Assembly: GCF_025642135.1 (NCBI RefSeq)
Contig: NZ_CP106793.1
Location: 6,106,001-6,170,000, forward strand
Direction of reading: 5' to 3'
Source of the DNA: Streptomyces cynarae
Lineage (GTDB): Bacteria; Actinomycetota; Actinomycetes; Streptomycetales; Streptomycetaceae
DNA: 64,000 bases
The stretch's first letter is position 1, and each line of letters begins with the position of its first letter. Below, in pieces: positions 48,768-58,787 of this stretch. The translations under genes were made by a program, and so were the position numbers. The notes beneath the pieces are model-generated. The model did not search any database. It saw nothing but the letters and a program-made list of their open reading frames with translations, and was not told where the DNA came from.

Positions 48768-49343
48768 CTACCGCAGGCGGGCCATGAGCGCATGTTCCAC
48801 CAGCGTGATCAGCGCACTCTTCGCGTCCGCACGGTGGCGGGCGTCCGTCGTGATGATCGGGGTGTCCGGGCCGATCTGCAGCGCTTCCCGCACTTCGTCG
48901 GGCGTGTACGGCTGGTGCCCGTCGAAACCGTTGAGCGCGATCACGAACGGAAGACCCGAGTTCTCGAAGTAGTCGACGGCGGGGAAGCAGTCGGCCAGGC
49001 GCCGGGTGTCCACGAGCACCACCGCGCCGATCGCGCCGCGGACCAGGTCGTCCCACATGAACCAGAAGCGGTCCTGGCCCGGCGTACCGAAGAGATAGAG
49101 GATCAGGTCCTGGTCGAGGGTGATACGGCCGAAGTCCATCGCCACCGTGGTGGTGGTCTTGTCCCCGGTGTGGGTGAGGTCGTCGATGCCCGCCGACGCG
49201 GAGGTCATCACGGCCTCGGTGCGCAGCGGGTTGATCTCCGAGACGGCGCCCACGAACGTGGTCTTGCCGACGCCGAAGCCGCCCGCCACCACGATCTTCG
49301 CGGAGGTGGTCGCCCGCCCTCCGTCAGAGCTTGCGAAGTCCAC
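48768..49343 (-). CDS. cvnD1: conservon GTPase-like protein CvnD (first conservon)
   Basis: 191 residues with the same P-loop (GGFGVGKTTF), switch and G3-like motifs as the paralogue at 43481. Only the first ~14 residues (MDFASSDGGRATTS) and one Ile/Val differ. The DNA is also nearly identical over a 173-base block. It overlaps cvnC1 by 20 bases, as in the other conservon. Numbering follows S. coelicolor gene order. Confidence 0.93.
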   Translation of the reverse strand: MDFASSDGGRATTSAKIVVAGGFGVGKTTFVGAVSEINPLRTEAVMTSASAGIDDLTHTGDKTTTTVAMDFGRITLDQDLILYLFGTPGQDRFWFMWDDLVRGAIGAVVLVDTRRLADCFPAVDYFENSGLPFVIALNGFDGHQPYTPDEVREALQIGPDTPIITTDARHRADAKSALITLVEHALMARLR

Positions 49344-49722
49344 TGAGCACCCTTTCGAGCAGTGTCACGTCCGGCGCGCCGCCGTTGTTCTCGTCGCCAC
49401 CCGGCTGGTGGATCGCGACGAGTCCGGCCTCGGCGAGGTCCGCGACGAGAATCCGGGCCACACCGAGCGGCATGGCCAACAGCGCCGACACCTCGGCCAC
49501 CGACTTCACCTCGCGGCACAGGTGGCAGATCCGCTGGTGCTCCGGCAGCAGTCCCATCAGCTGGGCCGGGTCGGCCGTGGTGCTGATCAGCGCCTCGATC
49601 GCGAGCTGATAGCGCGGCCGGGTCCGGCCGCCCGTCATCGCGTACGGACGGACCAGCGGCTGGTCGCCCTCGTCCCCGTACGGCTCTGCGTACGGATCGT
49701 GAGAGGCGGTGGGCGGGGTCAT
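49324..49722 (-). CDS. cvnC1: conservon DUF742 protein CvnC (first conservon)
   Basis: 132 residues. A short acidic N-terminus (MTPPTASHDPYAEPYGDEGD) precedes the DUF742 domain LVRPYAMTGGRTRPRYQLAIEALISTTADPAQLMGLLPEHQRICHLCREVKSVAEVSALLAMPLGVARILVADL... and the end ERVLSGLRKL. ATG 49722 follows GGAGGATTC. About 60 residues shorter at the N-terminus than its paralogue. Confidence 0.94.
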   Translation of the reverse strand: MTPPTASHDPYAEPYGDEGDQPLVRPYAMTGGRTRPRYQLAIEALISTTADPAQLMGLLPEHQRICHLCREVKSVAEVSALLAMPLGVARILVADLAEAGLVAIHQPGGDENNGGAPDVTLLERVLSGLRKL

Positions 49723-49833
49723 GAATCCTCCGGGCGGGACAGCAAGTCGGTCGGGCTAGCCGTCTGACGGGGCCGGTGGGGGGACTGTGGCGGCCTGACG
49801 GTGATTTCGTGAGGTGGGTGGTACCGGGGCCGG

Positions 49834-50256
49834 TCAGTGGAGCAGACTGCCCTGGAGCTCGGCGCGCAGGTCGGGGGTGAGTACCGCGCCCGCGCGGTCG
49901 ACCAGGAGCGCCATCTCGTAGCCGACCAGGCCGATGTCGCACTCCGGGTGGGCGAGCACGGCGAGGGACGAGCCGTCCGAGATGGACATCAGGAACAAGA
50001 AGCCGCGTTCCATCTCGACGACGGTCTGTGCCACGGTGCCGCCCTCGAAGATCCGGGAGGCCCCTGCCGTCAGCGACGTGAGCCCGGAGGCCACGGCCGC
50101 GAGCTGGTCGGCGCGGTCACGGGGGAAGCCCTCCGACAGCGCCAGCAGGAGACCGTCGGCGGACACGACGACGGTGTGGGACACCCCGGGGGTGTTGTCC
50201 ACGAAGTTGGTGATCAACCAGTTGAGGTTCTGTGCCGCCTGGCTCATCGGGCTCAA
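49834..50256 (-). CDS. cvnB1: conservon roadblock/LC7 protein CvnB (first conservon)
   Basis: 140 residues, roadblock/LC7 fold, nearly the same as the paralogue at 44725. The start aligned with that protein is a TTG at 50256 directly after the cvnA1 stop, 6 bases after AGGAG; the next in-frame ATG is at 50247 (MSQAAQNLNW). The adjacency to the cvnA stop suggests coupling. A 111-base gap separates it from cvnC1. Confidence 0.92.
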   Translation of the reverse strand: MSPMSQAAQNLNWLITNFVDNTPGVSHTVVVSADGLLLALSEGFPRDRADQLAAVASGLTSLTAGASRIFEGGTVAQTVVEMERGFLFLMSISDGSSLAVLAHPECDIGLVGYEMALLVDRAGAVLTPDLRAELQGSLLH

Positions 50257-53200
50257 CTAACGCTCCTGCTGGTGAGTGGGGCTGGGGAAGCTGCCGGTCT
50301 GGCCGGTACCGGCCTGGCGACCCTGGGCGATGCCCCGTCGGAGATTGGTCAGCCGACCGCGCACCTCGTCGGGGGCGCGCGAGACCTGCGGACCGCTGTG
50401 GTGCTGTTGCTGCTGGGCCGTGCCCGGCACGAGGTTCGCACGCGGGACCCGGCGCGGCAGGCCGGAGGTGGTGACCCCGCCGGAGGCGGGCTGCCGCACG
50501 CGCTCGGCCTGGCGGACGAGCTCGTCGTTAGGGGAGGTCCGCCAGGCCGAACCGGCCGGACGCTGGGGACCCGGGGAGGGCTGGGCCGGGGGCGCGGCCT
50601 GCGGCGGCGTGGAGGCGCCGCCCTGCTGCCGCTCGCGGAACCAGTTGGTCTCGAGCGTGTCGTACAGCGGCGTGCGTCCGTCGCCGGGGCTCGCCGCCGG
50701 CGGCAGGGCCTCGGGCTCCTGGCGGTGCTGAGGCTGCTGGGGGCCGGCGGCCGGGGCGCGCCGTAGGCGTCACCGCCCGCCTGCGGACGCTCGAACTGCC
50801 CGGTGGACGACGGCTCCTGGCGGTTGCCGAAGCCCGGGGACGCGAACTGGCCCGTGCTGGAGCCGTCGTAGCCCTGCGGGGGGAACTGGCCCGTCGGAGC
50901 CGGGCCCTGGGCGCGGCCCGGCGCCGGGAAGCGGCCCGTGTCCTGGCCCTGTCCGGCCGCCGGGTAGTGGCCCGTGGGGCCGCCCGCGCCCGGGGCGCCG
51001 AACACGTCGGATCGGACGAACTGCCCGTTGTCCGCGGCGTCGGCGGCGGGGCGCGGGGCGTTGAAGTCCGGCCGGGGGAACTCGGAGGTGGAGCCGGGGC
51101 CCTGTCGGTCGTCGATCCGCGGGAACTGCTGTCGCTCGTCGACGCGCGGGAACTCCGCCGTCGAACCGGGGACCTGGCGGTCGTCGATCCGCGGCATGGG
51201 CGAGGTCGAGGTCAGCGGGTCCGGCTCCTCATGGCCGCGCGGGGCGTCCAGCGAGGCGCGCGGCACCGGCGGCTGCGCGTTCTCGTCGCTCCAGCTCGGC
51301 GTGCGCTGCTGCGCGCGGCACCAGGCAGCTCCGGCCGCGAACCGCCACGCCCGGGCAGCTGCGGACGGCGACGGCCACCGCGCTCCTTGGGCTGCTGCGA
51401 CTGCTGCTGCTGAGGTTGCTGCGGCGGTACGGGGGCGCTGTCGCCGAACCCGGCCGGGCGCAGACCCGGGCCGCCGTCGCCGAAGCCGCCCTGCCGGGAA
51501 CCGGGCTCCTGGAAGGGCTGGGCAGCCTGCAGTCCCTGCGGGCCGCTCTGGCCGAAGGCTCCGGTGCCCGCGCCCGCCGGGGCCGGACGGCCCTGCGGGG
51601 AGACGGGGGCATGCGCTCCACCGGGGCCGCCGGGGCGGCCACCGGGGAAGGTGCCGGGCAGCGCGGCGCGCGGGCCCTGACCGGCGCCCACCTGCCCACG
51701 CTCCGGGGCGGCGTCGAGTCCGGGGCCACCGGCGGACCGGTTGCCCTGCTGCGCCTGGCGACGGGCCGCGGCCGCGCCGGCGGCGGCCTGCGCGGCGGCC
51801 GGGCCACCGGTGTGCGGGGCGCCCTGGCCCGGCTTGCCCGGGGCGGGCTTCTTGCCGCCCTGGGCGACGTCGACCGGGAGCATGACCAGCGCGGTCGTGC
51901 CACCGGAGTCGGACGGGCGCAGCTGGATGCGGATGCCGTGGCGCTGCGACAGACGGCCGACCACGAACAGACCCATGCGGCGGGACACCGACACGTCCAC
52001 GGTGGGCGGCGAGGCGAGCCGCTCGTTGATCGCCGCGAGGTCCTCGGGCGACAGACCGATACCGGTGTCGTGGATCTCGATCAGGACGCGGCCGTCGGGC
52101 AGTGCGTGACCGGTGACCTTGACCTTGGTCTGCGGCGAGGAGAACGAGGTGGCGTTCTCGAGGAGCTCGGCGAGCAGGTGCACGAGGTCGTTGACGACGC
52201 GGCCGGCGACCTCGGTGGCCGGGACCGCGGCGAGCTCGATGCGCTCGTACTGCTCCACCTCGGACGCGGCGGCGCGGAGCACGTCGACCAGGGGGACCGG
52301 GCGGGTCCAGCGGCGGCCCGGCTCCTCACCGGCGAGAACGAGGAGGTTCTCACCGTTACGGCGCATACGCGTCGCGAGGTGGTCGAGCTTGAACAGCGAG
52401 GACAGCTGGTCCGGGTCGGCCTCGCGGGACTCGAGTTCGGAGATCAGCGACAGCTGGCGCTGGATCAGACCCTGGGAGCGGCGCGAGAGGTTGGTGAACA
52501 TCGCGTTGACGTTGCCCCGCAGCAGGGCCTGCTCGGCGGCGAGGCGGACCGCCTCGCGGTGCACGTCGTCGAAGGCCGCGGCCACCTGGCCGATCTCGTC
52601 CCGGGAGTGCACACCGACCGACTCCACGGACGTGTCGACGTCCTGCGGGTCGGACTCGGACAGCTGCTTGACCAGCTCGGGCAGGCGTTCCTGGGCGACC
52701 TTGGTCGCGGTCTCCTGGAGCCGCCGCAGCGAGCGGATCATGGAGCGGGCCACGACGAAGGCGCCGACGAGGGAGACACCGAGGACCAGGAGGATCAGCG
52801 CACCGGAGATGATCGCCTCTCGCTCAGAGACGTTCTTCAGCTCGCGGGCCTTCTGCTCCATCTGCTCCAGGAGCGTGCCCTCGATGCTCTTCATCTGCTG
52901 GATCTTGGTCGAGTCGTCGTCGACCCAGTCCTTGTACGAGCGCTTGTCCTGCGACTCCAGGCCGTTGGCGCTCTTCAGCACGCGGCCGGCGTACTGGTCG
53001 GCGGCCTCGATCGTCGGGCTGCCCTGGTCGATCGGCTTCGTCAGGTCCTCGGCGCCGTCGCCGTAGATGCTGCGGAAGCTGTCCAGCTCGGAGTCCTGGC
53101 TCTCCAGGGCCGAGAGGGCGTACTGGCGGTCGTTCTCGGAGAGCTGGCCGAACGTGGTGTTGCTCGCGGGCAGGGCCGCCGCGATCACCGCGCGCTGCAT

Positions 53201-54009
53201 CGACGCGTACTCCTTGGCGGTGGAGAAGGCCGCCAGGGCGCGGGTGCGCTGGATCATCTCCGGGTTGCTGGTGGCCTGCGCCATGTCCTGGGACAGGCTG
53301 AGCAGGCCGGTGATCAGACGGTGGTAGGCCTCGACCGTCTGCGTGGAGTTCTTCGGGTCCTTGTAGGCGTTGGCGCGTATCGCGCTGAGGTTGTTCAGCT
53401 CGCTCGCGATACCGACGATGCTGTCGCGCACGCCGGAGAGCTGGCCGCTGCCGGAGGCGTCGCCGATCTCCTGGGTGCCCTCAAGGAAGGCGGAGCGGGC
53501 GCGGTTGGTCTTGTCGCGGACGCCCTTGACCGTGTAGTCGCTCGCGGTCGCGCCATGGGCGAGCGGGCCGGCGGACTGGTCGCGCTCGTCCTGGAGCGCC
53601 TCCGCGAGCTGCGTCGCCTGCCGGGTCATGTCAGTCAGCAGCTTCATGTTGTCGAGCTGCTGGATCTGGTCCACGTTGTCGCTGATGCGCAGGGCACCGA
53701 GCGAGGTCGCCGCGACCACGGGGAGCGCCAGCAGTGACACAAGGCGCGTGGAGATGCGCCAGTTGCGCAGCGCCAGGCGTGAACCGGCGTCGACCGGGGG
53801 AGTGCTGCCCTTGGGCGCCGCAGGCGCGGGGGCGGCGTGGTCGACGTGCCGGGCGTGGGCGCGCCGGTGCGCCCGGGCCGCTCGGGGCCGCCGGCGGCCG
53901 GTGCCGGTCCCGGGTTCTGGGCGTGCTGGGGCGAGGAACCGCGGTCGGTCCCGCCGTGCGGCTCCGGCTCCGCCGAAGCGCTGCCATCCCTCTTGAAACG
54001 TCCCTGCAC
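50257..54009 (-). CDS. cvnA1: conservon sensor-kinase-like protein CvnA (first conservon), with three apparent frameshifts
   Basis: GTG 54009 (VQGRFKRDGSASAEPEP) has the same ribosome-site layout as the paralogue at 48400. Two membrane helices flank a sensor domain; HAMP, the FTNLSRRSQGLIQRQLSLISELESREADPD helical stretch and an HATPase domain (LLAELLENATSFSSPQTKV; DTGIGLSPEDL; RMGLFVVGRLSQRHGIRIQL) are intact in the central frame. The frame breaks at ~53838 (N-terminal linker, C run), ~51312 and ~50760 (disordered C-terminal tail, the last in a C run). Each needs one added base. The end ...SPTHQQER at 50257 is reached only after all three corrections. Core domains are complete. Confidence 0.85.
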
Positions 54010-54529
54010 TAGCGTCGCAACCTCTGGACCAGGCGCCCCTCCGCGCGAGCGGTGGGACGGTGTCGGCGTCGTGGGGAGCGCCCTGAATACGCTCCCCGGG
54101 TGGTCGTGAGTGACCGGCGCTGGCTCCCCCTTCCCGCCGCTCTTCGGCGCTGCGTTGCGCCCCCTGTGCGCCGGTGCGATCCCGCGGCGGTCCGTGGAAT
54201 TCCAGCACAGTGCCGGATCTCCAACAAGGCCAACGGGCGAGCGTGTGACCACCGTGACACCTTGTGAGTGGCGCGTCACGGGACGTAGAAAGTGATCCCG
54301 TACATAACGGGCGCATGCGGACGAGGCATTGATGTGTGTCCGGTGTCCCAGTCGCCATGATCAGGAGCGGAATGCGGGCTTCAATGGAGCAATGTCCGTT
54401 TCGCTGACGGAGGTTGCTGGTGTCGAATGCCCCTTTTGTCTGTCCGTCAGTGAGCAAACTCACACGGTGATCAGACCCTCTTCAGGGCTTTGCGTGGGAA
54501 TTGGATGTTTAGCCTGACGCTTTACAGGG
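54010..54529. other. upstream region of conservon 1, shared with a divergent small gene
   Basis: 520 bases without a supported gene. Contents noted: a CCCGT-ACATA-ACGGG dyad at 54297-54311, a GTGAG-CAAA-CTCAC dyad at 54450-54463 and a TAGCCT near 54510. GC content drops noticeably between 54300 and 54530, as expected for a promoter region. Confidence 0.55.
54450..54463. promoter_or_regulatory. GTGAG-N4-CTCAC dyad in the cvnA1 upstream region
   Basis: GTGAGCAAACTCAC is a perfect 5-bp dyad with a 4-base centre, 67 bases before the small gene at 54530. Candidate operator; regulator unknown. Confidence 0.4.
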
Positions 54530-54799
54530 ATGGCGAATCCGACAACCCGCGCCCCGGCGACGGCCCTTGAGGCCCGCCCGGCGCCCGCAACGACGAGGTC
54601 AACGACAACAGTGAAGACCACGATGATGTTCCGCACCATAGCGAACCCGCGGCGGACGACGCTGGTGCACCTCACCGACGCCGAGGAGCTGCAGGTGCCG
54701 GCGACCCCGGAACACTCCGTCGACCTTCCCACCCAGACCGCCAATCCCAAGCGCACCGTCCTCATGGAGGTCCCGGTCCAGGCCTCCGTCGCGCAGTAG
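54530..54799 (+). CDS. small hypothetical protein (up to 89 aa)
   Basis: From ATG 54530 the product is 89 residues; from ATG 54623 it is 58 (MMFRTIANPRRTTLVHLTD...). The second half, with ANPRRTTLVHLTDAEEL and a repeated TANPKRTVLMEVP, has a two-fold look (ANPxRTxLxxx). AGGG touches the first ATG, too close for a good ribosome site. No known domain. Divergent from cvnA1. Confidence 0.5.
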   Translation: MANPTTRAPATALEARPAPATTRSTTTVKTTMMFRTIANPRRTTLVHLTDAEELQVPATPEHSVDLPTQTANPKRTVLMEVPVQASVAQ

Positions 54800-55098
54800 T
54801 ACGCGCGTCGGGCGCCGCACGCTCAACGGGACGAGGGCAATCGTGGGGCGCCCGCGTATGCCGTGCCGGATCGAGCGGCCCCGGTGAGCGGCCGCTCACC
54901 GCCGGTAGGCGGATGACCGTCTCCCGACGCGTACCGCCGATCAGGCACGAGTCCGGCGGTGCCCGCCGGTGACGCCCGGATTCGGCGGTGGCCGCCGACC
55001 CGTACGGCCTGCCGGCGGCCGTCGGCCCGTACGCCGGAGACCCCCCGCCCCATCCCTACCGGACCCGTGGCGCCCGTAAAGCGCGAGGTGCGCGCCCC
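54800..55098. other. intergenic region before the FAH-gltX unit
   Basis: About 300 bases with no supported gene. It holds the 18-base palindrome GGTGAGCGGCCGCTCACC (54883-54900), which may be a terminator for the small gene or a binding site. Several GCCGGCGG-type repeats lie downstream. Confidence 0.5.
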
Positions 55099-55130
55099 TT
55101 GCCGCGTTAGCCTGGAGCGTCAGACTCCAG
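55099..55130 (+). promoter_or_regulatory. candidate promoter for the FAH-gltX operon with overlapping dyad
   Basis: TTGCCG (55099-55104) and CAGACT (55121-55126) are 16 bases apart, a fair match to the vegetative Streptomyces promoter. CTGGAG (55112-55117) and CTCCAG (55125-55130) form a dyad covering the -10. The start codon is 30 bases downstream. Confidence 0.5.
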
Positions 55131-55159
55131 CCAGCTCAGTTAAGGGGCGCAAGGATCCC

Positions 55160-55936
55160 GTGCGCATCGCCAGATTCTCCATCGACGGGAACGTCGCCTT
55201 CGGCGCGGTCGAGGGTGACAAGCCGGACGAGCTCGTCCTCGACATCATCAAGGGCATCCCGTTCGCGGACTTCGAGCTCTCCGGCACCAAGGTCCCGCTG
55301 AGCAAGGTCAGGCTGTTGCCGCCGGTGCTCCCCAACAAGGTCGTGGCCTTCGGCCGGAACTACGCGGAGCACGCGCGCGAGCTGGGCAACGAGGTCCCCG
55401 AGGCCCCGTTCGCCTTCTTCAAGCCGTCCACCTCGGTGATCGGCCCCGGCGACGAGATCGCCTACCCCTCCTTCTCCCGGGAACTGCACCACGAGGCCGA
55501 GCTGGCCGTGGTGATCGGCCGCATGTGCCGCGAGGTCCCGCGCGAGCGCGTCAAGGACGTGATCCTCGGCTACACCTGCGCCAACGACGTCACCGCGCGC
55601 GACGTCCAGCGCCGCGAGAAGCAGTGGGCCCGGGCCAAGGGCTTCGACACCTCCTGCCCGCTCGGCCCCTGGGTGGAGACCGACGTCGACCCGGGCGACC
55701 TCACCATCCAGCTCACGGTCAACGGCGAACAGCGCCAGCTCGGCCGCACGAGCGAGATGATCCACCCGATCGAGGACCTGATCGTCAACATCTCCGAGGC
55801 CATGACGCTGCTCCCCGGCGACGTGATCCTCACGGGCACCCCCGCGGGGGTCGGCCCCCTCAACGTCGGCGACGAGGTCGCCGTCACCATCGAAGGCATC
55901 GGCACTCTCACCAACAAGGTGATCAAGCGTGGCTAA
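55160..55936 (+). CDS. fumarylacetoacetate hydrolase-family protein
   Basis: 258 residues. FAH fold with metal ligands in [12 protein letters not shown] (Glu residues) and the conserved [35 protein letters not shown], then [21 protein letters not shown]. Members cleave or decarboxylate acylpyruvates and similar beta-diketo acids (fumarylpyruvate, HHDD, oxaloacetate). The physiological substrate is uncertain. GTG 55160 follows AAGGA. Its stop overlaps gltX by 8 bases, so the two are translationally coupled. Confidence 0.92.
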   Translation: MRIARFSIDGNVAFGAVEGDKPDELVLDIIKGIPFADFELSGTKVPLSKVRLLPPVLPNKVVAFGRNYAEHARELGNEVPEAPFAFFKPSTSVIGPGDEIAYPSFSRELHHEAELAVVIGRMCREVPRERVKDVILGYTCANDVTARDVQRREKQWARAKGFDTSCPLGPWVETDVDPGDLTIQLTVNGEQRQLGRTSEMIHPIEDLIVNISEAMTLLPGDVILTGTPAGVGPLNVGDEVAVTIEGIGTLTNKVIKRG

Positions 55937-57404
55937 CGGATCCGTCCGCGTACGTTTCTGTCCGTCCCCGACCGGCAACCCCCACGTGGGCCTGGTCCGC
56001 ACCGCCCTGTTCAACTGGGCGTTCGCCCGCCACACCGGCGGCACGTTCGTCTTCCGCATCGAGGACACGGACGCGGCCCGCGACTCCGAGGAGTCGTACG
56101 TCCAGCTGCTGGACTCGCTGCGCTGGCTGGGCTTCGACTGGGACGAGGGCCCCGAGGTCGGCGGCCCCCACGCGCCGTACCGCCAGTCCCAGCGGATGGA
56201 CCTCTACAAGGACGTCGCGAAGAAGCTCCTGGACGGCCGGTACGCCTACCACTGCTACTGCACCACGGAGGAGCTGGACGCCCGCCGTGACGCCGCCCGC
56301 GCCGCCGGGAAGCCGTCCGGGTACGACGGGCACTGCCGCGAGCTGACCGCCGAGCAGGTGGCGGCGTACGAGGCCGAGGGCCGCACGCCCATCGTCCGCT
56401 TCCGCATGCCCGACGAGCCGATCACCTTCACCGACCTGGTCCGCGGCGAGCTGACCTTCACGCCGGAGAACGTGCCGGACTACGGCATCGTCCGCGCCAA
56501 CGGCGCCCCCCTCTACACGCTCGTCAACCCGGTCGACGACGCCCTGATGGAGATCACCCACGTCCTGCGCGGCGAGGACCTGCTCTCCTCCACGCCACGG
56601 CAGATCGCCCTGTACAAGGCGCTGATCGAGCTCGGCATCGCCAAGGCCGTGCCCGAGTTCGGCCACCTCCCGTACGTGATGGGCGAGGGCAACAAGAAGC
56701 TGTCGAAGCGCGACCCGCAGTCGTCGCTGAACCTGTACCGCGAGCAGGGCTTCCTCCCCGAGGGCCTGCTCAACTACCTCTCCCTGCTGGGCTGGTCGCT
56801 CGCCCCCGACCGCGACATCTTCTCGGTCGAGGAGATGGTCGCCGCCTTCGACATCGCGGACGTGAACCCGAACCCGGCCCGCTTCGACCTGAAGAAGGCC
56901 GAGGCGATCAACGCCGACCACATCCGGCTGCTCGACGTGAAGGACTTCACCGAGCGCTGCCGGACGTGGCTGAAGGCCCCGTTCGCCCCGTGGGCGCCGG
57001 AGGACTTCGACGAGGCGAAGTGGCAGGCGATCGCGCCGCACGCGCAGACCCGCGTCAAGGTCCTGTCCGAGATCACCGACAACGTCGACTTCCTGTTCCT
57101 GCCGGAGCCGGCGTTCGACGAGGCGAGCTGGACCAAGGCGATGAAGGAGGGCTCCGACGCCCTGCTGACCACGGCCCGCGCCAAGCTCTTGCAGGCCGAC
57201 TGGAGCAGCCCGGAGTCGCTGAAGGACGCCGTGCTGGCGGCCGGCGAGGAGCACGGCCTCAAGCTCGGCAAGGCCCAGGCCCCGGTCCGCGTGGCCGTCA
57301 CCGGCCGCACGGTAGGCCTGCCCCTCTTCGAGTCCCTGCAGGTCCTGGGCAAGGAGAAGACGATCGCGCGCATCGACGCGGCGCTGGTGAAGCTGGCGGC
57401 GTAA
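55929..57404 (+). CDS. gltX: glutamyl-tRNA synthetase (probably non-discriminating)
   Basis: 491 residues. Class I synthetase: the HIGH-type motif is in [22 protein letters not shown], the KMSKS-type motif is KLSKRD, and [14 protein letters not shown] and [16 protein letters not shown] are typical of GluRS. It charges tRNA-Glu; most actinobacteria lack GlnRS, so it is expected also to charge tRNA-Gln, later amidated by GatCAB. GTG 55929 lies inside the end of the FAH gene. Genes for both tRNA species lie 1.3 kb downstream. Confidence 0.97.
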   Translation: MANGSVRVRFCPSPTGNPHVGLVRTALFNWAFARHTGGTFVFRIEDTDAARDSEESYVQLLDSLRWLGFDWDEGPEVGGPHAPYRQSQRMDLYKDVAKKLLDGRYAYHCYCTTEELDARRDAARAAGKPSGYDGHCRELTAEQVAAYEAEGRTPIVRFRMPDEPITFTDLVRGELTFTPENVPDYGIVRANGAPLYTLVNPVDDALMEITHVLRGEDLLSSTPRQIALYKALIELGIAKAVPEFGHLPYVMGEGNKKLSKRDPQSSLNLYREQGFLPEGLLNYLSLLGWSLAPDRDIFSVEEMVAAFDIADVNPNPARFDLKKAEAINADHIRLLDVKDFTERCRTWLKAPFAPWAPEDFDEAKWQAIAPHAQTRVKVLSEITDNVDFLFLPEPAFDEASWTKAMKEGSDALLTTARAKLLQADWSSPESLKDAVLAAGEEHGLKLGKAQAPVRVAVTGRTVGLPLFESLQVLGKEKTIARIDAALVKLAA

Positions 57405-57742
57405 GTACGCCGAAGGGGCGGCACCCGGACTCCGGGTGCCGCCCCTTGGGCGTACGTCGGGCGGCGTCGTTCTCGGCGATCGGGTAGTGGCTCTCGTCGA
57501 AGGTCTCCAGGACCACGACGACCATGATCGCGCCCGCCACCATGTACTCGAGTACGACGCCGGGGAGCCACGTAAGCCCTGCGCAGATGCCCGTCCGGGC
57601 CGAGCTGGGCGGTAGCCGTCTTGTGGAACGGGTCACGGGCCAGTACGCGCAGCGCCTCGTCCAACTGAACCCGGCGCTCCGCGGGCAGGGGTTCGTACGT
57701 CGCGCGGACCTCGACGGTGAACTGGACGCGGCACTCGGTCAT
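57298..57742 (-). pseudogene. RelE/ParE-like small protein gene, frameshifted
   Basis: From ATG 57742 the sequence MTECRVQFTVEVRATYEPLPAERRVQLDEALRVLARDPFHKTATAQLGPDGHLRRAYVAP looks like a compact RelE/ParE-superfamily or similar fold. The frame is lost at a CCCC run near 57560-57565; the other frame continues GVVLEYMVAGAIMVVVVLETFDESHYPIAE. One extra C explains the break. No stop follows for a while in the restored frame, so the 3' end (57298) is uncertain and runs into the gltX terminator. No antitoxin partner was seen. Confidence 0.5.
57413..57447. terminator. terminator after gltX
   Basis: A perfect 16-bp stem (57413-57428 with 57432-57447) begins 9 bases after the gltX stop. It probably also serves the convergent minus-strand frame. 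Confidence 0.9.
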
Positions 57743-57852
57743 GGGCTGTGGCCCGGTCTTTCGCTCGTCGGTTCCGCCACGCTACGACGTCTGCGGGCCA
57801 CCGAATCCTGGAAACCGGCAGAGGCGTCACCGGTCCGAGTTACTGTCGGGCC

Positions 57853-58585
57853 ATGAGTATTCGGGCCGTGGTCTGGGACGTCGACGACACCCTCTTCGAC
57901 TACACCACCGCCGACCGAGTCGGAATGCGTGCCCATCTGGCGGCCGAGGGCCAGCTGGACGGCTTCGCGACCGCCGAGCAGGCCATCGCCCGCTGGCGGG
58001 AGATCACCGACGCGCAGTGGGCGCGGTACGCGGCGGGGGAGGTTTCCTTCGAGGGGCAGCGGCGCGACCGGGTGCGGGTCTTTCTGGGGAAGGACCTGAC
58101 CGACGACGAGGCCGACGCCTGGTTCCGGCGGTACCGGGAGCACTACGAGGCCGCCTGGGCGCTCTTCCCGGACGTCCTGCCCGTCCTCGACGCCCTCGCC
58201 GCCAGCCACCGACACGCCGTGCTGTCCAACTCCAGCGTCCACGTCCAGGAGCACAAGCTCCGCACCCTCGGCGTCCGCGAGCGCTTCGAGGCCGTGCTGT
58301 GCGCCGCCGAGCTGGGCGTCTCCAAGCCGGACGCCCGGGCCTTCCGTGCCGCCTGCGACGCGCTGGGGCTCGCCCCCCCACCAGGTGGCGTACGTCGGAG
58401 ACCATCCGGAGATCGACGGGCGGGGCGCCGCCGAGGCGGGTCTGCTTTCGGTCTGGATCTGCCGTGACACGGCGCTGATCAGCGGTGACGCCATCGAGGG
58501 CCGCCATCGGATCTCGTCCCTCGCCGAACTCCCCGCGATCCTCCGCGCCGATACCCGTTTTGGAGCGCCGTCCACCTTCAGGTAA
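57853..58585 (+). pseudogene. HAD-family hydrolase, frameshifted
   Basis: ATG 57853 opens MSIRAVVWDVDDTLFDYTTADRVG, with the HAD nucleophile and acid (DVDDT). Motif II is HAVLSNSS; the Lys of motif III is in LGVSKPDARAFRAA. At a run of seven C (58373-58379) the frame is lost; the other frame continues HQVAYVGDHPEIDGRGAAEAGLLSVWICR (motif IV, GDHPEID) to 58585. Six C would restore it. Members dephosphorylate small metabolites; the substrate is unknown. All catalytic motifs are present after correction. Confidence 0.85.
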
Positions 58586-58676
58586 TGTTCTTCCTGCGCC
58601 GCGGGGAGCGGGCCGGAAGGCCGGAACTCAGCAGCGTAGAACTAGAACAAGATCCCCTCAGGGGCTTGCGTTCCAG

Positions 58677-58748
58677 TGGCCTATGGTGTAATTGGCAGCA
58701 CGACTGATTCTGGTTCAGTTAGTCTTGGTTCGAGTCCAGGTAGGCCAG
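58677..58748 (+). tRNA. tRNA-Gln (CTG)
   Basis: 72 bases. Acceptor TGGCCTA pairs with TAGGCCA; the anticodon loop TTCTGGT in the ACTGA/TCAGT stem gives CTG; T arm GGTTCGAGTCC. First of five tRNAs in a cluster downstream of gltX. Confidence 0.95.
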
Positions 58749-58787
58749 CTCGCAGAGCTCATCTGCACCCGCGGATCTCATCCGCAA

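Noticed and set aside
51416..53737. 773-codon open frame on the plus strand opposite cvnA1
   Set aside because: Antisense shadow of the HATPase and HAMP region; no recognisable domain and no ribosome site.
53838..53838. Programmed frameshifting in cvnA1
   Set aside because: Three shifts in one gene, all in simple sequence and with no slippery-site plus stem arrangement, fit errors or decay better.
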